From contig NZ_CP113942.1 in assembly GCF_029392815.1 (NCBI RefSeq), positions 930,001 through 994,000 of the forward strand: 64,000 nucleotides of DNA, in the 5' to 3' direction. Numbering within the stretch: the stretch's first letter is position 1; each line of letters opens with the position of its first letter. The DNA comes from Bifidobacterium sp. ESL0682. Its GTDB lineage: Bacteria > Actinomycetota > Actinomycetes > Actinomycetales > Bifidobacteriaceae. Made by a program: the position numbers and the translations under genes. The notes under the pieces are model-generated. The model did no database searches. It was not told where the DNA came from and worked only from the letters and a program-made list of their open reading frames with translations. Of this stretch, positions 49,879 to 59,110 are shown in pieces.

Positions 49879-50889
49879 ATGTCGATAACACAAAAACCTA
49901 AAAATCCCATTGACGGGGTTGGACGATCATCGTTGGTCGGTTCCAGCGTGGTGACGTTGGACAGTATACCGATTTCCGAGATTCAATCATTGCTTGACAA
50001 GGCGCAATACATTGATTCTCATCGTAAAGAAGTGGCGAACACCTGCAATGGCCGGGTGTTGGCCACTTTGTTTTATGAGCCCAGTACACGCACGCGTCTG
50101 AGTTTTGAGACCGCGATGCTGAGGCTTGGCGGCAAGGTCATCGGCTTCGCCGGCGCCCAACTTTCCTCGGCCACCAAGGGTGAGACCATCCATGACACAG
50201 TCAAGGTCGTTTCCCAATACGCCGACCTTATTGCCATGCGCCATCCTAAGGAAGGTGCCGCGTTGGTCGCCGCACAGTCCTCCGATGTGCCGGTCATCAA
50301 CGCTGGTGACGGCGGACATATGCATCCCACGCAGACCTTAGCCGATCTTTCCACCATTCAAGCAAGATTTGGACGTGTCACCGACCTGACCGTGGGCCTT
50401 TGCGGCGATCTGACGTTCGGCCGCACCGTCCATTCGCTGATTACCACGCTCTGCCGGTTCGGCAACGTCCGGTTCGTGCTCATCAGCCCCGACGAACTCA
50501 AGACTCCGCAATATGTGCTTGATTGCATCGATCAAAGCCCGACCTGCTCATACGTAGAGGCCAAAGATTTGTCTGCGGTGATTGGTGATCTCGATGTGCT
50601 CTATATGACCCGCGTCCAGAAGGAACGGTTCTTCAACGAGGATGATTACCTGCGCTTGCGCGACACCTACATCCTAGACGAAGGCAAGATGAAGCTTGCC
50701 AAGCCAACGATGGCGGTGCTGCACCCGCTGCCGCGCGTCAACGAAATCGCCAAGGAAGTCGACGACGACCCGCGCGCTGCCTACTTCGAGCAAGTGCGCC
50801 GAGGCATGCTCATGCGCATGGCGCTGGAAAGCTCGGTACTCGGCGACGAACTGCCTGGGTATGAGACGAACAAGGAGGTGTTGGCCTGA
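49879..50889 (+). CDS. pyrB: Aspartate carbamoyltransferase catalytic chain
   Basis: 336 residues. It condenses carbamoyl phosphate and aspartate, the committed step of pyrimidine synthesis. Phosphate-binding STRTRLSFETAMLRLG, KGETIHDTVKVVSQY, MHPTQTLADL and the late HPLPRVNEI are all present. ATG 49879 with AAAGGTGAG upstream gives the usual N-terminus. Its stop shares a base with the pyrI start. It is the first gene of the cluster pyrB-I-C-F-K-D-E. In the 200-bp gap before it I see no PyrR-type attenuator. Confidence 0.95.
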   Translation: MSITQKPKNPIDGVGRSSLVGSSVVTLDSIPISEIQSLLDKAQYIDSHRKEVANTCNGRVLATLFYEPSTRTRLSFETAMLRLGGKVIGFAGAQLSSATKGETIHDTVKVVSQYADLIAMRHPKEGAALVAAQSSDVPVINAGDGGHMHPTQTLADLSTIQARFGRVTDLTVGLCGDLTFGRTVHSLITTLCRFGNVRFVLISPDELKTPQYVLDCIDQSPTCSYVEAKDLSAVIGDLDVLYMTRVQKERFFNEDDYLRLRDTYILDEGKMKLAKPTMAVLHPLPRVNEIAKEVDDDPRAAYFEQVRRGMLMRMALESSVLGDELPGYETNKEVLA

Positions 50890-51308
50890 TGGAAGTCACA
50901 AGCATCACCAACGGTATCATCATCGACCATGTGGACGCGGGAACTGCGCTCACCGTGTTGCACTATCTCAAGGTCGACCCGGCCACCACGAAGCTGGCGC
51001 TTATCATGAACGCCAGCAGCCACGCGCTGGGCGCCAAGGACATCATCAAACTTGAGGACGTCGAAGACCTAAGCCTCGACGCACTCGGTTTCATCGCTCC
51101 ACGCGCTACCGTCAACATCGTTCGTGGCGGCAAGATTGTCGAAAAGGCCAAGCCGGAGCTGCCGCAGCATCTGGTCGGCATCATCTCGTGCAAGAATCCG
51201 CGTTGCGTGACCACTTCTGAAACGGGTTTGGAGCAACGGTTCTATCTGGCCAATGCCGAACGTCGCGAATATCGTTGCGATTACTGCGACGAGGAAGCAA
51301 AACGGTAA
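50889..51308 (+). CDS. pyrI: Aspartate carbamoyltransferase regulatory chain
   Basis: 139 residues. PyrI binds CTP/ATP and zinc and gives PyrB allosteric control (class B ATCase). The N-terminal nucleotide-binding part has NGIIIDHVDAGTALTVLHYL; the zinc domain has four cysteines in CKNPRCVTT and YRCDYCDEE. It starts within the pyrB stop codon (TGATG), so the subunits are translationally coupled. A gap of 137 bp separates it from pyrC. Confidence 0.95.
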   Translation: MEVTSITNGIIIDHVDAGTALTVLHYLKVDPATTKLALIMNASSHALGAKDIIKLEDVEDLSLDALGFIAPRATVNIVRGGKIVEKAKPELPQHLVGIISCKNPRCVTTSETGLEQRFYLANAERREYRCDYCDEEAKR

Positions 51309-51445
51309 CTAACACTGCTGTCAAGTTCATAGATTCTGTTGCACTAATGATTGGAATCCAGACGCAGGCTTGAGCGTCTGGTTGCGAGAGTAATCAAGTC
51401 AGAACATATAAGAAATAACCAATAAGCGGTTACTGATAGAACGGA

Positions 51446-52960
51446 ATGCACATGTTGACCATTCATGACATTGCGGTATGGGATACCGGCGAACACATCG
51501 ACCTCGTCGTGCCGAAAGTCGATGACGAACGCTTGCTTACTGAGTCGGGCGCTATCATTTCTGGCGATATCGACGGTTCATCGTTAATAGTGGCGCCGGG
51601 TCTTGCCGATCCGCATGTGCATTTCCGTGATCCCGGTCAGTTGGACAAGGAAACCATGATCACCGGTTCACAAGCTGCTGCTGCCGGCGGCTATACGCGT
51701 GTGCTTATCATGCCTAACACGTTGCCAGCGGCCGATGGGCGCGACATCGATGTTCAGGATGTTGTAGATGGTGGCAAGGAGCTTAAGGAAGTCGGTGTCT
51801 ACAACACGCTCGATTACCTGCAACGATACGAGCAGTTGCATGATGTGAAACTGCCGGTTCGTTACGACATTTCCGTCTGTGCTTCGCTGGGACGTGCAGG
51901 AAAACTGCCGACCCAACCGGCCGATTATGAGCGATTCATGGGTGCGGCTGTACGGTCATCGCGAAGCGATGGTACAGATGCGAAGACGAGCCAGGGCGTG
52001 GATAATCCTGTCGCGGAACATCCGCTGCGAGCGATCACTGACGATGGATCGGCCATTACTAATGAGATTCTTGACGCGGTGTTTGCCGACTCGAAAGCGA
52101 CAGGACTACCGGTTTTGGAGCATTGTGAGCATCATGATTCCGGTGCCATCAACGACGGAGCAGTCAGCAGGAAACTGGGTATTGCAGGTATCCCCGCCGA
52201 AACCGAATTAGCGATAGTCAATCGCGATATCGAAGCGGTGCGCCGAACGGGTGTGCACATTCATTTCCAGCATGTCTCAACCGCCGGAGCGTTCGACGCG
52301 ATTCGCAAGGCCAAGGCCGAAGGCTTGCCGATTACCTGTGAGACCGCGCCGCACTATCTTGCGCTGTGTGATGAAGACATTCTCAAATATGGAGCGATGG
52401 CCAAGATGAATCCGCCGCTTCGTAGTGAAGCGGACAGGCGTGCGACGCTCGCAGCGATTGCCGACGGAACCGTCGATATGATTGCCACCGACCACGCCCC
52501 GCATACGGCAGTCGAAAAAGCGTCCGGTTTGGCCGATGCCCCCAACGGCATCATTGGATTGGAATGCGCATACGCCGTCTGTCGCAAGGTTTTGGTCGAA
52601 GGTGGTGCCATCAGTGACGAACGCTTGATCGAGCTTATGGCTTTAGCTCCCGAACGCTTGATGGGTCACACGCCAACTGATGTGGCAATGCTGCTGAATA
52701 CTTCGTCGAGATGCGCAACGAAACGGATATTGGACCTGAGTCACGTCGAGCACCCGGAAAATGTGGATCTGACGTTGATTGATACTCATAATAAGTGGAC
52801 TGTTGACTCGTCCCAATTCCATTCCAAAGGACGCAACACCCCATTTGACGGCTGGCAACTGACCGGTAGACCGATGGCGACGATTATCGGTTCAAAGTTG
52901 GTATTCAGCCGATTACGGGATAGTTCAGAAAGCAAACAGGACGATTCGATAAGAGTTTAA
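51446..52960 (+). CDS. pyrC: Dihydroorotase
   Basis: 504 residues, longer than the usual 430. It is a zinc amidohydrolase that closes carbamoyl-aspartate to dihydroorotate. Metal ligands are in DPHVHFRDPG, the His pair region FQHVSTAGAFDAI, and MIATDHAPHT with the catalytic Asp. Extra length lies around residues 165-200, a polar stretch (SSRSDGTDAKTSQG), and in the C-terminal part. Start ATG 51446 has only AACGGA upstream; a second ATG follows two codons later. Confidence 0.92.
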   Translation: MHMLTIHDIAVWDTGEHIDLVVPKVDDERLLTESGAIISGDIDGSSLIVAPGLADPHVHFRDPGQLDKETMITGSQAAAAGGYTRVLIMPNTLPAADGRDIDVQDVVDGGKELKEVGVYNTLDYLQRYEQLHDVKLPVRYDISVCASLGRAGKLPTQPADYERFMGAAVRSSRSDGTDAKTSQGVDNPVAEHPLRAITDDGSAITNEILDAVFADSKATGLPVLEHCEHHDSGAINDGAVSRKLGIAGIPAETELAIVNRDIEAVRRTGVHIHFQHVSTAGAFDAIRKAKAEGLPITCETAPHYLALCDEDILKYGAMAKMNPPLRSEADRRATLAAIADGTVDMIATDHAPHTAVEKASGLADAPNGIIGLECAYAVCRKVLVEGGAISDERLIELMALAPERLMGHTPTDVAMLLNTSSRCATKRILDLSHVEHPENVDLTLIDTHNKWTVDSSQFHSKGRNTPFDGWQLTGRPMATIIGSKLVFSRLRDSSESKQDDSIRV

Positions 52961-53059
52961 AGGGAATCAGAACTGACATATAACTGAATATAACAGTTAA
53001 AACAACTGTAATAGTCATTAATATAACAGTACCAAGAGTGCGGAAAACGAGGTAAAACA

Positions 53060-54138
53060 ATGGATCGGCTGATTGAGGCCATCGAAGCCAAAGATAATCC
53101 CAGCATCGTCGGGTTGGACCCGACACAGGCACTCGTGCCTCCACAGGCCTGCACCATGGAGATAGAATTCAACGAAAAGGACCTTGAATCGTTCATTGAG
53201 GGATTGGGAAGGAGCAGCAATTCCGACGACCAGAGAATTCTGGCTTCAATAAACAACGCCGATGGTACGGAAGCCAAAATGAAGGTCGCCAAGGAAGCTT
53301 TGACAAGTGATCCGGCCGCTCAGATTGTTATGGGCTTTTATGAGTTCAATCGCTCCATCATCGACGCTGTGAAGGACATCGTGCCGGCTGTCAAACCGCA
53401 GATTGCTATGTACGAGGCGTACGGTTCCATCGGTTTTGATATCTACCGGCTGACCTGCAAATATGTGCAGGAGCAAGGACTGTATGTACTTGGCGATATC
53501 AAACGGGGCGATATCGGTTCAACGGCTGCGGCGTACGCTAAACATCTCACCCGCATCAACTCGCGCGAAGATGACTACAATGGCCGCCCATGGTATGAGG
53601 ATGCTGTTACGGTCAATCCCTACTTTGGTACTGATGGCATTACCCCGTTCGCCGACGCGGCCAAACAAAACGACAAAGACGTATTCGCACTGGTGCGCAC
53701 TTCAAACCCATCTAGCAGGGAAATCCAGGAACTTGAACTTGCTGACGGCGACAAACTGTACGAACATGTGGCCGACCTTGTGGAAGGTTGGGGTGCCGAT
53801 TCCATTGGTAAGTATGGTTATTCTCGCCTTGGCGCTGTTGTCGGAGCGACCCATCCTAGGCAAGGTAGAGAGTTGCGCGAACGTATGCCGCACACCTTCT
53901 TCCTCGTCCCCGGCTATGGTGCTCAAGGTGGTACGGCTGCCGACGCCGCGCAGATGTTCGACAAGAACGGTCGTGGCGCCATCGTCAACTCGTCGCGCGG
54001 TATCATCGGCTCTTGGAAGAAATCGGGGAGTATCGCGACGATATGAGCAAGGAAGAAGCACTCGACCTGGTCGGCCGAAGTGCTCGTGCCGCAGCCATTG
54101 CGATGCGCGATGATTTGAGAAAAGCCTTGCGTCACTGA
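53060..54138 (+). CDS. pyrF: Orotidine-5'-phosphate decarboxylase, type 2 (apparent frameshift at 54025-54030)
   Basis: About 359 residues when joined. It decarboxylates OMP to UMP, the last step of the pathway. The catalytic DxKxxD motif is in LGDIKRGDIGSTAAAYA; VVGATHP and FLVPGYGAQGG bind phosphate, as in the long mycobacterial-type enzymes. Near the end, AAATCGGGGAGTATC breaks the frame; with GGCGAG restored the protein ends KSGEYRDDMSKEEALDLVGR and on to the stop at 54138. A pyrK binding site (AAGGAGAG) follows. Confidence 0.9.
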
Positions 54139-54188
54139 AAATCGCAACGTCCAAACCTATCAATCAATAGAATTTCAGAAGGAGAGAC

Positions 54189-55025
54189 ATGAGCTCAACT
54201 GCCTTTATGCCTACCGTTAGCTCAGAAACCGTTGAACGGCAGGCTGCTGCAGCCGGGAGGAAGCCAGGCCGGCGCACCGATGAAGTGATTGCCGCTTCGA
54301 AGTTATCCGAGGGCATCTACGAGCTGGTTATTCGCGATCCGTATGTGGCTCGAACTACCCAGCCGGCACAGTTCGTGAACCTGTATCCGGCAGATGCAAC
54401 GATGGCGTTGCCCCGCCCATTCGGTGTGGCCAAGGTCGAGGGTGATGATGTGACGCTGATTTACCAGATTGTTGGAGCTGGAACGGAAAAATTTTCACTG
54501 CTTCAGGCAGGCGATGTCATTGATGTCCTCGGCCCTTTGGGCAAGCCGTTCGATACCACGAAACCTGCGAATTATGTACTTGTAGGTGGCGGGCTTGGTG
54601 TGCCTCCGTTGCTCTATGCCGCGCAAAAGCTCAGCGAGTGCAACGACGGCAGTGAGGTAACTTCGGTTTTCGGCTATCGTGATGCTCGTTTTGCCGACAA
54701 TCTGGTGGAATCTTTTTCAGACAAGACTCACAGCATTGTCAACGCCGAGGGCAACGTCGTCGATCTGCTGAACGATATCGAGGACGAACTGAGCAATGCA
54801 GCGCAACCGCCGGTGATTCTTTCCTGCGGTCCGACGCCCATGATGAAAGCCGTCGCGGCCTGGGCTAGCAAACGTAATATTCCTGCACAATTGAGCCTTG
54901 AAGCGCGTATGGGCTGCGGTTATGGGGCGTGTGTGGCTTGCGTGGTCGATACGCCGAGCGGAAGGCTCAAGGTCTGCAAGGACGGCCCGGTCTTCACCAC
55001 TGAAGAACTGGGCTGGGAGGCATGA
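54189..55025 (+). CDS. pyrK: Dihydroorotate dehydrogenase electron-transfer subunit
   Basis: 278 residues. PyrK carries FAD and a [2Fe-2S] cluster and passes electrons from PyrD to NAD+. The FAD domain (RPFGVAKVEGDDVTL), the NAD-binding VLVGGGLGVPPLLYAA and SCGPTPMMKAV, and the cluster cysteines in RMGCGYGACVACVVDTP and KVCKDGP are all seen. Its stop overlaps the pyrD start (ATGA). AGAAGGAG precedes the start. Confidence 0.94.
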   Translation: MSSTAFMPTVSSETVERQAAAAGRKPGRRTDEVIAASKLSEGIYELVIRDPYVARTTQPAQFVNLYPADATMALPRPFGVAKVEGDDVTLIYQIVGAGTEKFSLLQAGDVIDVLGPLGKPFDTTKPANYVLVGGGLGVPPLLYAAQKLSECNDGSEVTSVFGYRDARFADNLVESFSDKTHSIVNAEGNVVDLLNDIEDELSNAAQPPVILSCGPTPMMKAVAAWASKRNIPAQLSLEARMGCGYGACVACVVDTPSGRLKVCKDGPVFTTEELGWEA

Positions 55026-56019
55026 GCATCATGACGAATATGCGCAACGAAAGAACCTCTGTAATGAACGAACAATCAAAACGGGCACAAGAAATGAACG
55101 TACTCGAACCTCACGAATGGCGTCACAAAACCATCGTTGCGGGAGCGGAATGGAAAAATCCTGTCGGTACTGCTTCAGGAACCTTCCAACTTGACGCCTG
55201 TGGCGACTACTACGATGTCAGTCAGATGGGTGCCATCTCCACCAAAGGCGTCTCGCCGGTGCCATGGGAAGGCAACCCGGCGCCGCGCACCGCCGAATCC
55301 CCGTCCGGTATGGTCAACGCAGTCGGTCTGCAGAATCCGGGCGTTGACCACTATCTGGTCGATGAACTGCCGCGACTCAAGAAGTTGGATGCCACGGTCA
55401 TCACCAACGTCGCCGGACACAGCGACGAAGACTATGCGCAAGTGGTCGAGAAACTTGCCGATTCGCCGGCCGATATGCTGGAAATCAATGTCAGCTGCCC
55501 GAACGTCAGCCATGGCGGCATGAGCGTCGGCACCGATCCCGTGGCGTTGAGCCGACTGATTAAGCACTTGCGGACGCTGACCGACAAACCAATGATTGTC
55601 AAGCTTTCCCCGAACGTCACCGATATCGTAGAAATTGCCCACGCGGCGGTCGATGCCGGTGCTGACGCGCTGAGCCTTATCAACACGCTGGTCGGCATGC
55701 GTATCGACATCAATACGGGCAAGCCAATCATCGCCAACCGCACCGGTGGCGTCTCCGGCCCGGCCATTTTCCCGATTGCCCTAAGCTTCGTCTGGCGCGT
55801 GCGCCAGGCCATCCCTGACATCCCGATTATCGGCATTGGTGGCATCGACTCGGGGAGAAGGCGCTGGAATATCTTTATGCCGGAGCCAATGCCGTTGAAG
55901 TCGGTGCCGCCGCGCTGGTCGATCCGACCGCCCCGATGCGCGTTGCCCGTGAGCTTGATGATTTACTTGATTCACGTCCTGATCTTGCGGCGAAATTGGC
56001 CAAAGGGCAGACTTGGTGA
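55022..56019 (+). CDS. pyrD: Dihydroorotate dehydrogenase, class 1B (apparent frameshift at 55852-55857)
   Basis: About 332 residues when joined. An FMN enzyme that oxidises dihydroorotate and works as a PyrD–PyrK complex. Family motifs: NPVGTASGTFQLD, ISTKGVSPVPWEGN, EINVSCPNVSHGG (catalytic Cys in the class 1B NVSCPN context), IVKLSPNVTDI, and GVSGPAIFPIAL with IIGIGGIDS. The frame breaks at GACTCGGGGAGAAGG; restoring GGCGAG gives GEKALEYLYAGANAVEVGAA and ends KLAKGQTW at 56019. The first 25 residues are an unusual Met/Asn/Arg-rich extension; the start at 55022 is nevertheless favoured by the ATGA overlap with pyrK and GGGAGG. Confidence 0.9.
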
Positions 56020-56239
56020 GTTGGGCAGGTGCTCAATGCGTGAATCGGATTGCAGCATCGATGTCTCATTGAGCGCATTCAAGCGAGGAGTGAACCCGAC
56101 AGCATCACTTTAAATGCTTAACATCGCGTTTATTGCAGAGTGAAGTCGAAACAGGCAAAAACGCAATACATATTAAGAAAGATTGATTATGACAACGAAT
56201 GGTACCAAGAACAGTTCAAAACAACCAGGAGAGTCATCT

Positions 56240-56932
56240 ATGACCCCAATCGATCAGCGTTTCACCGAGTTCCTGCTTGAATCCGGAGCGTTAAAATTCG
56301 GTGATTTCACGTTGAAATCCGGTCGTCAGTCGCCTTACTTCATCAACGCGGGTGCATTCAACGACGGACGTAAGATTGCGACGTTGGGCGCGTTCTATGC
56401 AGAAAAGATTATTTCGGCTATCGCTGCGGGCAAGCTTCCAAAGGGCATCGCCACGATTTTCGGGCCTGCTTATAAAGGTATTCCGCTTGCGGTTTCCACT
56501 TCCATCGCGTTGACGAGTATGCATGGCATGGAGATTGGTTATACCTTTGACCGCAAGGAAAAGAAAGATCACGGCGATGGCGGCATACTCGTAGGAACCC
56601 CGCTTGAAGACGGCATGAAAGTCCTGTTGGTCGATGACGTAATGACCGCTGGTACAGCTGTCCGTGAGGTCGTCCCTAAGCTCAAGGCTGCTGCGAACGT
56701 CGATATTGTAGGATTGGTACTTTCGGTTGACCGCATGGAAAAGACCAAGGATTCCGACATTTCAGCAGTCAAATCAGTCGAGCGGGAATTCGGTTTCCCC
56801 GTACTCTCCATTGCCAACGTTCGTGAGATTTTCGCTGCAGCTTCTCGCATGGTCACTGTCGACGGCAAACCGCTGCTCAGTGATGATGTCAAAGCGCGCG
56901 CCGATGAGTATTTGAAACGATATGGCGCCTGA
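56240..56932 (+). CDS. pyrE: Orotate phosphoribosyltransferase
   Basis: 230 residues. It joins orotate and PRPP to [23 protein letters not shown] opens the fold, [12 protein letters not shown] and [13 protein letters not shown] follow, and the PRPP motif is [20 protein letters not shown] 56240 with AGGAGAG six bases upstream is chosen over an ATG at 56189, which would add 17 polar residues. It closes the pyr cluster; a long hairpin lies beyond it. Confidence 0.94.
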   Translation: MTPIDQRFTEFLLESGALKFGDFTLKSGRQSPYFINAGAFNDGRKIATLGAFYAEKIISAIAAGKLPKGIATIFGPAYKGIPLAVSTSIALTSMHGMEIGYTFDRKEKKDHGDGGILVGTPLEDGMKVLLVDDVMTAGTAVREVVPKLKAAANVDIVGLVLSVDRMEKTKDSDISAVKSVEREFGFPVLSIANVREIFAAASRMVTVDGKPLLSDDVKARADEYLKRYGA

Positions 56933-57079
56933 TTTCGATGGGTTACGCCATCGTTAGACGTGATGGTTGACGTTAAATCTTGTGCATAAGGCCAAGTGCT
57001 AGGTCATCGCGGGTTACTGCAAAATCTCATCGACAACATCATCTACGCATTGAAGAAGAATTGGACGAGTTTCTTATAG

Positions 57080-57148
57080 GTGAGGCTGCCTTGATAAATC
57101 GCGAAGCATGAATATGCATGAGTTTTGCGATTTATCAGGCAGCCTCAC
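57080..57148. terminator. Long 22-bp hairpin between pyrE and the convergent HTH gene
   Basis: GTGAGGCTGCC (57080-57090) plus TGATAAATCGC (57092-57102), with one bulged T, pairs exactly with GCGATTTATCA (57127-57137) and GGCAGCCTCAC (57138-57148). The loop itself has a short GCAT/ATGC symmetry. It lies between convergent operons and lacks a T tract on either side. The remaining 56933-57079 gap holds no gene I can see. Confidence 0.65.
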
Positions 57149-57169
57149 GGGTGAACGTGACAGGAAACG

Positions 57170-57369
57170 TTATTCATCTGATCCTGGATCGAAAATATCC
57201 TCGATGGAACAGTCAAACAATTCGGCCAACCGAAACGCCAGCGGTAGGGAAGGGTCGAAACGGCCTTTTCTATGGAGATGATGGTCTGACGACTTACGCC
57301 GACGGCCTGTGCCAATGCTTCCTGTGAAAGATGGCGTTGCTCGCGAAGTTGCGGAAGGTCGTTCTTCAT
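57170..57369 (-). CDS. Small XRE-family HTH regulator (apparent frameshift near 57264)
   Basis: 66 residues when joined. It starts MKNDLPQLREQRHLSQEALA, then AVGVSRQTIISIEKG and, after a one-base break, RFDPSLPLAFRLAELFDCSI ending EDIFDPGSDE. This is the typical small Cro/CI regulator paired with membrane-protein genes. The break is at minus-strand GAAAAGGCCG, where GAAAAGGGCCG is needed. Its ATG overlaps the stop of the upstream membrane-protein gene (ATGA). It probably regulates its own operon. Confidence 0.82.
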
Positions 57370-57923
57370 TCCGTATCCTTTTTGCGGAATACGAAGTAGG
57401 AGCAAGTGCCGGTAATGATTCCGACGATTTCAAGTATCAACAGCGCTCCTGCAGCCGTGGTTGCAGGAATAGGTTTATCGTAGAACGCTACCAGCATGAC
57501 CAATATTACGTTGGCAAACAGTATTCCGATAAGGGCTGCGGCCATAGCTTTTGTACGCCAGGTGTCTTCCACGTTCTCTTCGGGATGAGGGATTGCGCCG
57601 GTAATAGTGCTTCTGTCTACGAGTGCTGCCCAGCAGAAACAAACGCTGCAGCCGCCTACCAATACGGCCATCAATATGACAAAAGTCCAATCGTTGAACT
57701 GGGTTGGTTTTCTCATGAGAAAAGCCACGACTCCTGTCAACAGGCCGAAGGCGATTCCCACAAGGAACGATATACTCCAAAGTGCGACTTTTCCTCCTCC
57801 GAAAACGGTGCGTGTTCCGAAAACACTAGTTTTCGGTAATGCCGCTGTAGAGGTAGTCGTCGTATCGCCTGTATTCGCTGATTCGACAGGCAAGTCATCT
57901 GTTTTCTGCTCTTGAGTACTCAT
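57366..57923 (-). CDS. Four-helix membrane protein, paralogue of its neighbour
   Basis: 185 residues. A polar, Thr-rich N-terminus (1-35) is followed by SVFGTRTVFGGGKVALWSIS and four hydrophobic segments (about residues 50-70, 80-100, 127-145 and 152-175). The neighbouring gene encodes a protein with the same plan and the same RTVFGGGKxALW motif, so the pair arose by duplication. It is joined to the HTH gene by an ATGA overlap. No family is recognised; such HTH-linked membrane proteins are often of unknown function. Confidence 0.75.
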   Translation of the reverse strand: MSTQEQKTDDLPVESANTGDTTTTSTAALPKTSVFGTRTVFGGGKVALWSISFLVGIAFGLLTGVVAFLMRKPTQFNDWTFVILMAVLVGGCSVCFCWAALVDRSTITGAIPHPEENVEDTWRTKAMAAALIGILFANVILVMLVAFYDKPIPATTAAGALLILEIVGIITGTCSYFVFRKKDTE

Positions 57924-57966
57924 AAAATCTCTTCCCTTGTTTTTCGTTCGTGCCGAAAATAGTTCA

Positions 57967-58533
57967 TCATGCGTTTTTGAACGCTAAGTAGGCATATCTG
58001 CCGGCAGAAATAAGGAATCCAACTATCAGGCTTACGGCTACAGCGAGATAGGCTATCTTTACATCAATAGGGTTGGCCGCAAATTTAAGAACAAAAAGGA
58101 CTACAAAATCGCTGATGATCATTGCGTCGAAGCCCCAGCTCTTTGCGCTTTCAAACCATGAATGTTCGATGTTCTCTTCGCTGGCGACTTCGGGACTGGC
58201 TCCTTTTATGGTACGTTTGTCGGCTAGGGCGTCCAAAACAAACATGCTAGCAAGGATTGCAATTCCGACGCCACTGATGATGCCCGCGACCAATCGGTCT
58301 TTGCCCAGGTTGGTGTTGAGCAGGAACACGGCTACACCAACAATCAGCCCAAGGACGCATCCGATGACCAAGGAAGTGCCCCAAAGTGCCGCCTTTCCTC
58401 CTCCGAAAACCGTGCGGTTTCCGAATTTGCTGGTCCGTAAGGTGTCTGTTTTTGTCATTTTTGCGTCGTTGCCGGCATTTTCCGTAGGTTTATTGTCGGT
58501 TTCATCGAATGAAGTGAGATTTTTGATATTCAT
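57967..58533 (-). CDS. Four-helix membrane protein, paralogue of its neighbour
   Basis: 188 residues, first gene of a three-gene minus-strand operon. The N-terminus is polar, then SKFGNRTVFGGGKAALWGTS and four hydrophobic segments (about residues 52-72, 82-100, 137-150 and 158-178). It shares gene length, helix layout and the FGxRTVFGGGKxALW motif with the next gene, 43 bp away. GGGAGG lies a few bases before tandem ATGs at 58536 and 58533; the second gives better spacing. Function unknown. Confidence 0.75.
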   Translation of the reverse strand: MNIKNLTSFDETDNKPTENAGNDAKMTKTDTLRTSKFGNRTVFGGGKAALWGTSLVIGCVLGLIVGVAVFLLNTNLGKDRLVAGIISGVGIAILASMFVLDALADKRTIKGASPEVASEENIEHSWFESAKSWGFDAMIISDFVVLFVLKFAANPIDVKIAYLAVAVSLIVGFLISAGRYAYLAFKNA

Positions 58534-58576
58534 CATGCCTCCCTTGTTTTTCCTTGACTGATTTGCTCATTACTTT

Positions 58577-58594
58577 AGTAAAGCAAACTTTACT
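58577..58594 (-). promoter_or_regulatory. Inverted repeat upstream of the membrane-protein/HTH operon
   Basis: AGTAAAG (58577-58583) and CTTTACT (58588-58594) are exact inverted copies with four bases between, 44 bp upstream of the first gene of the minus-strand operon. An overlapping CTTTAGTAAAG is also present. This is a good candidate operator for the HTH regulator encoded at the end of that operon. Confidence 0.45.
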
Positions 58595-58648
58595 ATGTAA
58601 AAGAAACTGTACATCGTTAGTCAAGGACTGTCAATTTTGATGAAATAT

Positions 58649-58718
58649 ATTTCAAAATAAGTTGAAATAAAAATAGAAACGATATATTCTATCTATATAT
58701 TTCAAATCAATTTGAAAT
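58649..58718 (+). promoter_or_regulatory. sdpR-like promoter with two 20-bp palindromic operators
   Basis: ATTTCAAAATAAGTTGAAAT (58649-58668) and ATTTCAAATCAATTTGAAAT (58699-58718) are near-identical palindromes, centred exactly 50 bp apart. The second extends to a 28-bp palindrome (ATATATTTCAAAT, CA, ATTTGAAATATAT). A -35 TTGAAA (58662-58667) and -10 TATTCT (58685-58690), 17 bp apart, lie between and under them. ArsR-type repressors bind such sites as dimers, so autorepression by the following gene is likely. Confidence 0.65.
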
Positions 58719-58751
58719 ATATGAGTCATTGAATTGACGAAAAGAGGGGAT

Positions 58752-59099
58752 ATGGGTGTACAGACTACGTTGTCAGCGCTGTCCGATCCCGCGCGACGCG
58801 AGATTCTCCAGCTCCTGCGGCAAAGGGTCATGAACGCTGGGGAACTCGCAGAAGCCACCGGATTGTCGGCTTCTAGACTTTCCTATCATCTGCGCAAGTT
58901 GCGGGAAGCCGAGCTGGTGACGGATAGCCGCGACGGCACGACCATCTGGTATGAGCCGAATCTGACCGTTCTCGACGACACCATTGTCTGGATGAAAGAG
59001 CTGCAACGCAGCAATGCCGTTTCTAAGGCTTCCCGATACAAAGCGAAGCCAATAGAAAAAGGGAAACGTTATCCAAGGTTCACAAGAAGTGGCGGCTGA
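58752..59099 (+). CDS. ArsR-family regulator (SdpR-like)
   Basis: 115 residues. Winged-helix repressor: LSALSDPARREILQLLRQRV, GELAEATGLSASRLSYHLRK (recognition helix), LVTDSRDGTTIWYEPN (wing). It lacks the metal-binding cysteines of classic ArsR sensors, as SdpR-type members do. ATG 58752 has GAGGGG upstream; an earlier TTG is less likely. It is followed after 11 bp by an SdpI-like gene, the same order as the Bacillus sdpRI operon, where the pair senses and gives immunity to a peptide toxin. The last 25 residues are basic. Confidence 0.82.
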   Translation: MGVQTTLSALSDPARREILQLLRQRVMNAGELAEATGLSASRLSYHLRKLREAELVTDSRDGTTIWYEPNLTVLDDTIVWMKELQRSNAVSKASRYKAKPIEKGKRYPRFTRSGG

Positions 59100-59110
59100 G
59101 GCGGTGAGAA

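Noticed and set aside
15286..55857. Programmed ribosomal frameshifting at the shared GGGGAG sites
   Set aside because: The sites lack a slippery heptamer and downstream structure, and the genes are unrelated; a common deletion context fits a read artefact better.
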